A stretch of DNA of 64,000 nt from Muriicola soli. Lineage in GTDB: Bacteria; Bacteroidota; Bacteroidia; Flavobacteriales; Flavobacteriaceae. Where the stretch lies: positions 1,736,001 to 1,800,000 of the forward strand of contig NZ_CP035544.1 in NCBI RefSeq assembly GCF_004139715.1. Direction: 5' to 3'. The notes below the pieces were generated by a model. It worked only from the letters and a program-made list of their open reading frames with translations, made no database searches and was not told the origin of the DNA. Of the stretch, positions 34,733 to 43,446 are shown piece by piece. Position numbers and translations under genes: made by a program. The first letter of the stretch is position 1. Each line of letters opens with the position of its first letter.

Positions 34733-35609
34733 GTCGAGCCAACATCTTCTGCTCAGCTTCTTCATCTTTTGTCTGGCTACCACATCGGTCCTGGCCCAGG
34801 CTAATTCAGAAGTCTTTCTCCTGACCCTTGAAAAGATCGGAGATAAAATACAACTGGGTCCTCCGAAAAACATATCCAATAATTCGGGCTATGACAACCA
34901 GCCATCCTTTTACAATGACAATCTGGTACTATTCTCTTCAACACGCAACGGGCAAACCGATATTGCTGCTTATGCCGCAAATAAAGACAGTGTCTTCTGG
35001 AAAACAAACACTTCAGGAGGCAGTGAGTATTCACCATTAAAAATTCCTGGCAGCAAGAATTTCTCGGCTATACGCCTGGATGAAGACGGAAAGCAGTTAC
35101 TTTATGAGTACACCTGGAAAACAGGACGTTCGCGAGTTGTATTAGAGGATCTCAAAGTAGGTTACCACCTTTGGTTCAATGAGGACATTCTGGTAAATTC
35201 GGTCCTGGTTGAGGATCGGATGGACCTAATAGTCTCCAACCTTAAGGACCACTCTAATTATACCTTTCAGAGAAACGTAGGGCGATCACTTCAAAAGATT
35301 CCTAACACTCGTCTGGTCAGTTTTATCAGCAAAGAAAATGAGGATTGGGTATTAAAATCCGTCAATCCGGTATCAGGGGCAACCGAGGTGATCACAAGTT
35401 TGCCCAGGGGAGTACAGGATATTTGCTGGTTGCCCGATGGCTCTGTACTGGCCGGGCAAAACAATCAACTGCTCCGATACAACCCAAAAAAAATGAACTG
35501 GGAAGTCATTGCTTCTTTTCCGGAAGGAGAAATGGCCAATATCACCAGACTGGCAACCAATGCTATTTCCGGTCTCCTCCTTATGGTAGCGGAAATTCCA
35601 AATAAGTAA
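34695..35609 (+). CDS. Exported beta-propeller (TolB/PD40-like) protein
   Basis: A 304-residue protein with a hydrophobic signal segment at about residues 19-35 (HLLLSFFIFCLATTSVLAQ) and repeated motifs like GYDNQPSFYNDNLVLFSSTRNGQTDI, typical of PD40/TolB-like propellers. The ATG at 34695 lies inside the end of otsAB, a 38-bp overlap in another frame; the extra N-terminal residues before the signal segment are unusual, and a start nearer the hydrophobic part with a non-ATG codon cannot be excluded. It is followed 1 bp later by the TMEM175-like gene. Binding partner unknown. Confidence 0.7.
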   Translation: MYAISYPDLPKNKSSQHLLLSFFIFCLATTSVLAQANSEVFLLTLEKIGDKIQLGPPKNISNNSGYDNQPSFYNDNLVLFSSTRNGQTDIAAYAANKDSVFWKTNTSGGSEYSPLKIPGSKNFSAIRLDEDGKQLLYEYTWKTGRSRVVLEDLKVGYHLWFNEDILVNSVLVEDRMDLIVSNLKDHSNYTFQRNVGRSLQKIPNTRLVSFISKENEDWVLKSVNPVSGATEVITSLPRGVQDICWLPDGSVLAGQNNQLLRYNPKKMNWEVIASFPEGEMANITRLATNAISGLLLMVAEIPNK

Positions 35610-35610
35610 T

Positions 35611-36240
35611 ATGAAATTCGCACAAAATTCTGACAGGGTGGAAGCATTCAGTGACGGTGTTTTTGCCTTCGCTGCCACCTTAATGGTGGTTACCCTGGAT
35701 ATGGATGAAAGCCTTCAGCTGATCGGAGCAAAATCGAGTAATTTTATCAGTTTTGGCGTGAGTTTCTTCGTCTTGGTCATCCTCTGGAAGGTCCATTATA
35801 ATTTTTTCAGAAAAACTTCTTATATCGATAATTGGATCATCACTTTTAATTCGGTCCTGCTCTTTGTGGTCTTGTACTATGTGTTTCCTTTAAAATCACT
35901 GGTAAACTCCTGGATGGGTGTAAAATCGATCTCCGTAGATGAGCTCAGTGCCCTCTTTGTCATGTATAGTTTTGGGTTCGCACTTATCTTTTTGTGCTAT
36001 GCGCTAATGTATTACCGAGCTTACCAAAAAACCAGAACTCTGCAGAAATCAGTTGACCTTCTATTTTCTGCCCAGCATTTCTCTCTATACGTACTTACCG
36101 CATTTCTTTCAATAATACTCGGTATATTAAAAGTTGGTATTACCTTTGGAGCACCCGGATTTTTATATGCCATGTTAGGACCTTTGTGTTACTTCCATGC
36201 CGTATGGTTTGAAAAAAAATACAGAAAAACACTTTTATGA
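35611..36240 (+). CDS. TMEM175-like (DUF1211) potassium channel family protein
   Basis: A 209-residue integral membrane protein with six hydrophobic segments. It starts with the diagnostic RVEAFSDGVFAFAATLMVV, the RxxxFSDG motif in helix 1 of bacterial TMEM175 channels, which form tetrameric K+-permeable pores. The layout equals the bacterial single-repeat form (about 200 residues). The stop overlaps the start of the M28 peptidase gene (ATGA), so it is translationally coupled to a run of exported peptidases; no functional link between channel and peptidase is known to me. Confidence 0.85.
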   Translation: MKFAQNSDRVEAFSDGVFAFAATLMVVTLDMDESLQLIGAKSSNFISFGVSFFVLVILWKVHYNFFRKTSYIDNWIITFNSVLLFVVLYYVFPLKSLVNSWMGVKSISVDELSALFVMYSFGFALIFLCYALMYYRAYQKTRTLQKSVDLLFSAQHFSLYVLTAFLSIILGILKVGITFGAPGFLYAMLGPLCYFHAVWFEKKYRKTLL

Positions 36241-37571
36241 AATATTCACTTTTTGCCTTTTTGTTTTTAATGGCTTTGGGTACTTCAGCCCAATCGCCGA
36301 AAGATATCTACAACATCATCAATAGCGTATCTGCCGATCGAATTGAAGCCGATATTACCACTTTGGTGGATTTTGGAACGAGGCATACCCTTAGCGATAC
36401 TACCTCCGCCACCAGAGGTATCGGGGCGGCCAGGCGATGGATCAAAAGTGAATTCGAAAAGATATCCTCAGATTGTAATAATTGTCTGGAGGTGTTCTAT
36501 CAAAAAGAGCTCGTTAAGCAAGGGGAAAACCAAAGAATTGTCAAGGATGTCATGGTGGTCAATGTGGTAGCATTACAGCGGGGAACCAAATATCCCAATC
36601 GCTATATCATTATGAGTGGGGACATTGATTCGAGAGTAAGTGATCCAACAAATTTTACAGATGAATCCCCCGGGGCCAATGACAATGCCAGTGGAATGGC
36701 CGGAACCATAGAAGCCGCCAGGGTTCTATCCGGGTATACCTTTGAAAACAGCGTCATTTATGTGGGCCTGTCCGGGGAAGAACAAGGCTTGTTTGGGGGT
36801 AAGTCGCTGGCAGCATATGCTAAGGAGAAAGGCTGGGACATCATTGGTGTACTCAACAATGATATGATCGGAAATATCAAAGGGGTTGACGGTGTGATCA
36901 GTAACAGGGATTTCAGGATATTTTCAGAACCTGTTCCGCCTACGGAAACCGAGCGACAAAGAAATGCACGCAGATTTTACGGGGGCGAGGTAGACGGAAT
37001 CTCAAGGCAATTGGCCCGATACGTACATAAAACGACGAAGACGTATATGCCAGAGATGAATCCTATGATGATCTATCGTCTCGATCGATTTGGCAGAGGT
37101 GGTCACCACAGACCTTTTAATGACCAGGGTTTTGCAGGGATTCGAATCATGGAATCCCATGAAAATTATACCCAGCAACATCAGGATATCCGGATGGAAA
37201 ATGGCATCGCTTATGGGGATGTACTTGAGCATGTAAATTTTGATTACGCAGCAAAATTGACTGCGGTTAATGCCATCAATCTGGCTTCCATCGCCTGGGC
37301 ACCACCTGCTCCCGCAGAAGTATTGATTGGTGGGATCGTAGAGCCATCGGCAAAACTAAAATGGAGCAAGTCTGAAGGCGCCGCAGGATACAAGATCTAT
37401 TGGAGGGATACCACCTCCCCTACCTGGGACAACAGCCGTTATGTAGGTGATGTAACGGAATTTACCCTCGAAGGCGTAGTTATTGACAATTATTTCTTTG
37501 GGGTTTCCGCCGTCAGCGTAGAGGGCTTTGAGAGTCCGGTTGTATTCCCCAATGCTATCTTCAGGAACTAA
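36237..37571 (+). CDS. Exported M28 family metallopeptidase with C-terminal Fn3-like domain
   Basis: A 444-residue zinc aminopeptidase-type protein with signal peptide ending ALGTSAQ. The M28 core shows MSGDIDSRVSDP, the metal-binding GANDNASGMAGTIEAARVL, the Glu pair of GLSGEEQGLFGGKSLA and NNDMIGN. From about residue 355 a fibronectin-type fold (AGYKIYWRDTTSPTWDNSRY) is attached, a common substrate or surface-binding appendix in Bacteroidota. It probably removes N-terminal residues of peptides in the periplasm or outside. It is coupled to the TMEM175-like gene (4-bp overlap) and sits 5 bp before a DUF2268 lipoprotein. Confidence 0.9.
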   Translation: MKYSLFAFLFLMALGTSAQSPKDIYNIINSVSADRIEADITTLVDFGTRHTLSDTTSATRGIGAARRWIKSEFEKISSDCNNCLEVFYQKELVKQGENQRIVKDVMVVNVVALQRGTKYPNRYIIMSGDIDSRVSDPTNFTDESPGANDNASGMAGTIEAARVLSGYTFENSVIYVGLSGEEQGLFGGKSLAAYAKEKGWDIIGVLNNDMIGNIKGVDGVISNRDFRIFSEPVPPTETERQRNARRFYGGEVDGISRQLARYVHKTTKTYMPEMNPMMIYRLDRFGRGGHHRPFNDQGFAGIRIMESHENYTQQHQDIRMENGIAYGDVLEHVNFDYAAKLTAVNAINLASIAWAPPAPAEVLIGGIVEPSAKLKWSKSEGAAGYKIYWRDTTSPTWDNSRYVGDVTEFTLEGVVIDNYFFGVSAVSVEGFESPVVFPNAIFRN

Positions 37572-37576
37572 AAGAA

Positions 37577-38908
37577 ATGAGACTTTTTTGTCAGGCCCTT
37601 AATCTGATTGGCATTGTTTTTCTGGTAATGCTAATGTCTCAATGTCGAGGGGTTACGGATATTAATAAAAAGGCAACACCTGCTAAGGTCTTAGCAGACC
37701 TCAATACGGTTTTTGATGATTACGAACGATTAGAAAAGAGCGGCAAATACGCCGAACTAGCAAGTAAGATCATTGAGGCCAACACAGATCTGGAATCCGC
37801 CCAAATATATGTAGAGGCCGCCACCTTGTATCATTTGGCTGAGAAAAAGGATTCCGCCATAATAATGCTGCACAAGGCAATTGATCGCGGAATGGCAAAC
37901 CCCACTATTCTTAAAAAATTTCCCGGACTTGAAAATGTAAGGAGTGAGCAGATGGAGGGCCTTACCCTTCGGCTGGATTCCCTGAAGAAGGTATTGCATA
38001 AAATTTCGAATTTCGCCCTGGAAACGCGGGCAATGGACCAGTTCTGGCCCTACTTTAAACAGGCCAGGTCAAATCCAGACAGTGCGCGAACATTTCTGAA
38101 AGCTTATATCCTCGAAGGTCCGCCCGAGATCAGAGACTACTATGCCATCCGTTATTACAATTTGGACAATATGTATGGACAGATGATCAATGGTGCTCCG
38201 GAATATTATACCTACCTAATGTCGCACCTGAATAATGATAGTTTAGATGGTCTGAAAAATAAGGCGGCGGCGGCAATGAAAACCTTTAAAGGACTTTATC
38301 CCAATGCGGTTTTCCCCAAGGTCTATATAGTCCCGGGGCTACTGAATTCAGGTGGCACAGCTAGTGAAATGGGTCTCTTTATTGGGGGAGATATGTATGG
38401 CAGATCTGCAGAAATGCCCTTGCATGAGCTCAATGAATGGCAAAAAGGCGCTATTATGAATGCCAAAGACCTGCCGCAGTTGATTCTCCATGAGTTGATG
38501 CATTTTCAACAGAACTATTCAGATCGGGAGCGTGAAAATACTGTCTTGTACAAAGTCATTGAAGAAGGGGTATGTGATTTTCTGAGTGAACTGTCTTCGG
38601 GCGAAGCTATTGAATCAGAGCAACTCCAATATTTAAAGTCGGCCTCAAATTTAGATTCTGTCCTACAAGAATTAAAACGCGATCTTTACTCAGAAGATCT
38701 GTCGCTGTGGATGTACAACGGAGGGTCTATCGAAGACCGGCCTGCAGATCTTGGTTATGCCATGGGTTATCTTATCACCAAGTCGTACTACCGCAATTGC
38801 AAAGACAAAAAACAATGCCTGGAAGATCTTTTAAATACAAACGATATGAAAGCTATCCTCAAGGGTAGTGATTATGGCCGTATCTTAGAAGAACAACCTG
38901 ATATATAA
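37577..38908 (+). CDS. DUF2268/GldB-like zinc-peptidase-fold lipoprotein
   Basis: A 443-residue lipoprotein (lipobox LMSQCRGV). The C-terminal half carries HELMHFQQ (HExxH at about 305-309) and a downstream EEGVCDFLSELSSG, the pattern of DUF2268/M1-like zincin folds, related to the gliding lipoprotein GldB. The N-terminal part (about 45-150) looks helical and repeat-like with DSAIIMLHKAIDRGM, resembling a TPR. Function unknown; protease activity is inferred from the intact HExxH only. Its position in a run of exported peptidases supports a part in peptide handling. Confidence 0.72.
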   Translation: MRLFCQALNLIGIVFLVMLMSQCRGVTDINKKATPAKVLADLNTVFDDYERLEKSGKYAELASKIIEANTDLESAQIYVEAATLYHLAEKKDSAIIMLHKAIDRGMANPTILKKFPGLENVRSEQMEGLTLRLDSLKKVLHKISNFALETRAMDQFWPYFKQARSNPDSARTFLKAYILEGPPEIRDYYAIRYYNLDNMYGQMINGAPEYYTYLMSHLNNDSLDGLKNKAAAAMKTFKGLYPNAVFPKVYIVPGLLNSGGTASEMGLFIGGDMYGRSAEMPLHELNEWQKGAIMNAKDLPQLILHELMHFQQNYSDRERENTVLYKVIEEGVCDFLSELSSGEAIESEQLQYLKSASNLDSVLQELKRDLYSEDLSLWMYNGGSIEDRPADLGYAMGYLITKSYYRNCKDKKQCLEDLLNTNDMKAILKGSDYGRILEEQPDI

Positions 38909-38919
38909 AAACACATCTC

Positions 38920-40548
38920 ATGAAAAGTACGATCGCCATTACTCTTTGCCTGATGTTCTTTTTAACGGCTAACGCACAAAATCAGCCATTCACCCAACAG
39001 GATACTTTAAGAGGTAGTATAACTCCTGAAAGGGTGTGGTGGGACTTGCTTTTTTACGATTTGGATGTTGAGGTGAAACCGGAGGAAAAATATATTTCAG
39101 GTACCAACACCATAAGATATAGAGTTTTGGAGGAGAAGCAGCTGATGCAGATCGATCTGCAGTCTCCCCTCGAGATCACTGGTGTTAGCCAGAAAGGGAA
39201 AGCATTATCATTTACAAGGAAGGGCTTTGCTCACTTTATTGAGTTGGAGGAGAAACAAAAAATAGGAGATATCGGAGAATTGATAATTTCCTATGCCGGT
39301 AAACCCAAGGAGGCTGAGAACGCTCCATGGGATGGTGGATTTTCCTGGAAGACGGATGACAACGGTCATCCATTTGTAGCCACCTCCTGTCAGGGCCTTG
39401 GAGCAAGCATTTGGTGGCCCAACAAAGACCATATGTACGATGAAGTAGATAGCATGGCTATTCGTGTGACCGTACCAAAAAATCTGGTAGCCGTGGCAAA
39501 CGGCAGATTAAAGAAGATAACTGAAAATTCCGAAACAACCAGTTTTGATTGGTATGTGAGCAATCCGATTAACAACTACGGAGTAAACGTAAATGTGGGC
39601 GATTATGTTCATTTTGAGGATACCTATCAGGGAGAAAAAGGAGTCCTCGATCTCTCGTATTATGTACTAAGAGACAACCTTGAGAAGGCTAAAAAGCAGT
39701 TTGAACAGGTGCCTCTGATGCTCAATGCTTTTGAGCATTGGTTTGGCCCTTATCCTTTCTATGAAGACAGTTTTAAACTCGTGGAAGTACCTTACCTGGG
39801 GATGGAGCATCAAAGTTCTGTCACCTACGGCAATGGCTACCAAAATGGCTATCTGGGAGTAGATCTCTCCGGTAGTGGATGGGGATTAAAATTCGATTTT
39901 ATCATTATTCACGAAGCCGGGCACGAGTGGTTTGCCAATAATATCACTTATAAAGACATCGCCGATATGTGGATCCATGAAGGGTTTACAGCCTATTCAG
40001 AAAATCTATATCTCGATTATAACTACGGGGAGCAGGCAGCAAAAGAATACGTTTTAGGTACACGTCGCAGAATCCGGAACGACAGGCCAATCATAGGGAC
40101 GTACGGGGTAAATAAGGCGGGTTCCTCAGACATGTATTACAAAGGTGCCAACATACTCCACACCCTGAGGCAACTGCTGGAGGACGATGAAAAGTGGAGG
40201 AATATCCTCAGAGGACTCAATAAGGAATTCTATCATCAGACGGTCACTACACAGCAAGTTGAAAATTATCTGAGTGAGAAAACTGGAATTGATCTTACTG
40301 CTTTTTTTGAGCAGTACCTGAGAACTGCCATGATTCCCGTTTTGGAATACAGGGTTTCAGAGGATTCTGTTACCTACAGGTATACCAATATCGTATCTGA
40401 TTTTGATATGCCAGTAAGAGTTTTTATAGAGGAAAAAGAACATTGGCTTTTCCCTGAAAAAAATTGGAAAACAGAACAACTGGAGAAGGCAGAAAGTTTG
40501 GTTTTCGACAAGAATATTTACGTCCAACCACTGGAAGTGGTAGAATAA
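38920..40548 (+). CDS. Exported M1 family metallopeptidase
   Basis: A 542-residue aminopeptidase with signal peptide ending LTANAQ. The zinc site is complete: HEAGH at 331-335 followed, at the canonical spacing, by the third ligand in WIHEGF (Glu about 354). The upstream exopeptidase motif is degenerate, reading YLGMEHQSS instead of GAMEN. The size (shorter than 800-residue PepN) equals the compact bacterial M1 forms with N-terminal beta domain, catalytic domain and a short C-terminal beta domain but without the helical domain. It likely removes N-terminal residues from exported or imported peptides. Confidence 0.92.
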   Translation: MKSTIAITLCLMFFLTANAQNQPFTQQDTLRGSITPERVWWDLLFYDLDVEVKPEEKYISGTNTIRYRVLEEKQLMQIDLQSPLEITGVSQKGKALSFTRKGFAHFIELEEKQKIGDIGELIISYAGKPKEAENAPWDGGFSWKTDDNGHPFVATSCQGLGASIWWPNKDHMYDEVDSMAIRVTVPKNLVAVANGRLKKITENSETTSFDWYVSNPINNYGVNVNVGDYVHFEDTYQGEKGVLDLSYYVLRDNLEKAKKQFEQVPLMLNAFEHWFGPYPFYEDSFKLVEVPYLGMEHQSSVTYGNGYQNGYLGVDLSGSGWGLKFDFIIIHEAGHEWFANNITYKDIADMWIHEGFTAYSENLYLDYNYGEQAAKEYVLGTRRRIRNDRPIIGTYGVNKAGSSDMYYKGANILHTLRQLLEDDEKWRNILRGLNKEFYHQTVTTQQVENYLSEKTGIDLTAFFEQYLRTAMIPVLEYRVSEDSVTYRYTNIVSDFDMPVRVFIEEKEHWLFPEKNWKTEQLEKAESLVFDKNIYVQPLEVVE

Positions 40549-40591
40549 ATTACCCAGAGTCTCATCATATGAAGTTATGGGTAATTCTTTT
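40548..40591 (+). terminator. Possible weak terminator after the M1 peptidase
   Basis: Inverted repeat AATTACCCA (40548-40556) and TGGGTAATT (40578-40586) with a 21-nt loop, followed by CTTTTTA. It starts at the M1 stop codon; 48 bp later the amidohydrolase gene starts, so the two may be separate transcripts. The AT-rich stem and long loop make it weak. Confidence 0.4.
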
Positions 40592-40638
40592 TACCTTACC
40601 TTCAAATTCCCGACAACGGCCAAATAAAAATCAGGAGT

Positions 40639-42015
40639 ATGAAACTCGTTATCCTTCTATTACTGACTCTATTGACCTTTGGATGCAATCAAGTTGAAAA
40701 ACCCGGAGTATCTGACACTGTATTATTTTCTGATGTAAATATCGTAGATGTGTCTAACGGTACTGTCAGTGAACATCAATATGTAGAGATCGATTCAGGT
40801 AAGATCCGTCGTATCACTTCCCAATTGCCTGCTGATGTCACTTATAAAACGATTATCGAGGGCAAAGGTATGTTCCTGCTCCCCGGCCTGGCAGAGATGC
40901 ACGCCCACATCCCCTCCCCTCCTGTATCTAAGGAGACTCTGGAAGAAACACTCTTTCTCTACCTTTCCAACGGGATCACTACGATCCGCGGAATGCTGGG
41001 GCATCCTTCACACCTGGAACTCAAAAATCTCGTATCTCAGGGAGAGGTTCTCAGTCCGAGGATTTATACCTCAAGTCCATCTCTTAATGGGAACACCGTA
41101 AGGACCCCGGAAGAGGCCAAATCGAAAGTTGAACAGTACAAAAATGACGGATACGACTTCCTTAAGATTCATCCGGGCATTAAGAGACCTGTGTTTGATG
41201 CCCTGGTCGCCAAAGCAAAGGAAGTGGGGATCCCTTTTGCCGGTCATGTTCCTGTTGATGTAGGAATTCGTCATGCCCTTCAAAGCGGGTACGCCTCCAT
41301 TGATCATATCGATGGTTTTCTGGAAGGCCTTGTCCCTGAAAGCAAAGCGATAAATCCTGAAAGCAATGGTTTTTTTGGTTATAATTTTACCCCCCTGGCA
41401 GACAGCAGTCTCATCCCTTCCCTGGTAAAAGAAGCCAGAGAAAATAAGGTTTGGATAGTTCCCACCCAAAGCCTTTTTGAGCGCTGGTTTGCACCGGTTG
41501 CAGCAGACCGACTACTCAATGATCCCGAAATGATTTATATGCCGGTTACTACGCTATCAAACTGGAAGATAAGAAAGGAACAGTCTACAGGACGGGGTAC
41601 CGGATTTAATGAAGAGCAATGGAAGGAATTTCATCAAATCAGGCAACAATTACTCAGGGCTTTAAACGAAGGGGGTCATGGGATGCTCCTGGGTTCAGAC
41701 GCTCCTCAACTCTTTAATGTCCCCGGCTTTTCCATACATCACGAAATAGCGGGAATGGAAGCTGCAGGAATGAGTTCGCTAGACATCTTGCAAAGTGGTA
41801 CGATTAACCCCTCAATATTTTTTGGGGAGGAAGATTCCTTCGGCCAGGTTAAAGAAGGTTTATCGGCAGATCTATTGCTGGTACGAACTAATCCGCTTGA
41901 AGATATACAGGCCTTAAAACAGTTATCTGGGGTAATGGTAAGAGGTAAATGGTTAGACAGAAAAACCATCGACAAAAAATTAAAGGTTATTGCCTCCCAC
42001 GTGAAGGAACAATAA
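40639..42015 (+). CDS. Amidohydrolase-superfamily lipoprotein, paralogue 1
   Basis: A 458-residue metal-dependent hydrolase with a lipoprotein signal (LLTLLTFGCNQVEK). The HxH pair after beta strand 1 is GLAEMHAHIPS, the metal-bridging Lys could be in YDFLKIHPGI, then His in FAGHVPVD and SIDHIDG, and the final Asp in LLGSDAPQLFN. This is the imidazolonepropionase-like/Xaa-Pro dipeptidase subgroup of amidohydrolases. Next to it lies a second copy, 7 bp downstream. Given the neighbouring peptidases, a dipeptidase role (for proline-containing or other dipeptides) is a fair guess, but beta-lactam, hydantoin or other amide substrates cannot be excluded. Confidence 0.85.
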   Translation: MKLVILLLLTLLTFGCNQVEKPGVSDTVLFSDVNIVDVSNGTVSEHQYVEIDSGKIRRITSQLPADVTYKTIIEGKGMFLLPGLAEMHAHIPSPPVSKETLEETLFLYLSNGITTIRGMLGHPSHLELKNLVSQGEVLSPRIYTSSPSLNGNTVRTPEEAKSKVEQYKNDGYDFLKIHPGIKRPVFDALVAKAKEVGIPFAGHVPVDVGIRHALQSGYASIDHIDGFLEGLVPESKAINPESNGFFGYNFTPLADSSLIPSLVKEARENKVWIVPTQSLFERWFAPVAADRLLNDPEMIYMPVTTLSNWKIRKEQSTGRGTGFNEEQWKEFHQIRQQLLRALNEGGHGMLLGSDAPQLFNVPGFSIHHEIAGMEAAGMSSLDILQSGTINPSIFFGEEDSFGQVKEGLSADLLLVRTNPLEDIQALKQLSGVMVRGKWLDRKTIDKKLKVIASHVKEQ

Positions 42016-42022
42016 AGTAGCA

Positions 42023-43315
42023 ATGCCATCGGATCAATTTAAATCAAGACCTGTGAAATCATTTGTTAAAGGTATTTTTTCTCTTCTGATATTCTCGTTT
42101 TGCCAGATGGGTCAATCTCAAATTCTATTAAAACCCGATAAGGTCTTCGACGGTGAATCTATGCATTCTAATTGGGTTGTATTGACAGAGGGGGAGCAGA
42201 TCGTTTTTTCAGGCCCTGCCGAAAAACTGGTCATGCCCGAGGGAACTGAGGTCTTATCCTTGGCCGGTAAAACCCTTTTACCCGGAATTATTGAAGGGCA
42301 TTCACACCTTCTATTGCATCCCTACAACGAAACCTCATGGAATGATCAGGTTTTAAAAGAATCCTCAGAAGAACGAGCCATAAGAGGAGCCATCCATGCC
42401 GAAAAATCACTTCAGGCCGGGGTCACTAGTATGCGTGATCTGGGATCTGAAGGTGCCGGTTATGCGGATGTTGCCCTGAAAAAATCCATAGAAATGGGGA
42501 TTATACCAGGACCCCGTTTACTGGTAGCCGGACCTGCCATAGTGGCCACCGGAGCTTATGGCCCTAAGGGCTTCCATGACAAGGTAGAAGTGCCTTTGGG
42601 TGCAGAAGAAGCAAGCGGACTGGATGGAGTCATCCAAGCCGTTCGCAGGCAATTGGGTAAAGGGGCAGATTTTATCAAGGTATACGCTGATTACCGCTGG
42701 ACCGCGGGAGCGCCTTCGCAACCTACTTTTCTTATGGCTGAATTGCAGAACATGGTAGATGCTGCTAAAAGTGCCGGTCGTTACGTTGTTGCACATGCCA
42801 GTACCCCGGAAGGAATGCGTAGAGCAACCATGGCAGGCGTAGAAACCATCGAACACGGAGATGGAGGAACTCCCGAAGTGTTCCAATTGATGAAATCGAG
42901 AAATGTGGCCCTTTGTCCTACCCTGGCCGCCGGCCATGCTATTGAACAATACCGGGGCTGGGATCCCAAAAGTGAACCTGACACAGATCGCATCCGCAAT
43001 AAGAAAGCCAGCTTTAAAATGGCTTTGGAAAGCGGAGTTACCATTGTGTTTGGTGGAGATGTTGGCGTGTACCCTCACGGAGAAAATTACCGGGAAATGG
43101 AACTTATGGTAGATTACGGAATGAAAACCATTGACGTTCTGAGTTCGGCAACCAAAGTGAATGCCGACGTTTTTCATCTCAGTCGCCTGGGACAGGTAAA
43201 AAATGGATTCCTGGCCGATCTTATAGCAGTAGACGGTGATCCTACTAATGACATTAAGGCTATGCGAAAGGTAAATTTTGTTATGAAAAACGGCCTTGTC
43301 TACAAAAACGATTAG
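42023..43315 (+). CDS. Exported amidohydrolase, paralogue 2 (imidazolonepropionase-like)
   Basis: A 430-residue amidohydrolase, divergent from its upstream neighbour, with a signal segment ending around FCQMGQSQ. Metal sites: HSH in GIIEGHSHLLLHP, the Lys in ADFIKVYADYRW, His in VVAHASTPEG and ETIEHGDG, Asp in VFGGDVGVYPHG. All ligands of the binuclear centre appear present. The family includes prolidase-like enzymes. The start at 42023 leaves about 30 residues before the hydrophobic core. 7-bp spacing to the first copy shows cotranscription; the two may divide substrate range. Confidence 0.85.
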   Translation: MPSDQFKSRPVKSFVKGIFSLLIFSFCQMGQSQILLKPDKVFDGESMHSNWVVLTEGEQIVFSGPAEKLVMPEGTEVLSLAGKTLLPGIIEGHSHLLLHPYNETSWNDQVLKESSEERAIRGAIHAEKSLQAGVTSMRDLGSEGAGYADVALKKSIEMGIIPGPRLLVAGPAIVATGAYGPKGFHDKVEVPLGAEEASGLDGVIQAVRRQLGKGADFIKVYADYRWTAGAPSQPTFLMAELQNMVDAAKSAGRYVVAHASTPEGMRRATMAGVETIEHGDGGTPEVFQLMKSRNVALCPTLAAGHAIEQYRGWDPKSEPDTDRIRNKKASFKMALESGVTIVFGGDVGVYPHGENYREMELMVDYGMKTIDVLSSATKVNADVFHLSRLGQVKNGFLADLIAVDGDPTNDIKAMRKVNFVMKNGLVYKND

Positions 43316-43446
43316 TTTTCTATCTTCCTAAATACATCCTGAGTCTACCTTGCATCAGTGCTCTCTACTGTTGGCATTAACAACTCTTTAAGAAATACTC
43401 AGGTCGATTTTGGTATATTTAGCGGACTTAAAAAAACTTCCGAATA

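Noticed and set aside
42518-43177. 219-codon open frame on the minus strand
   Set aside because: It lies entirely antisense to the well-supported amidohydrolase gene and has no recognisable domain; a shadow frame.
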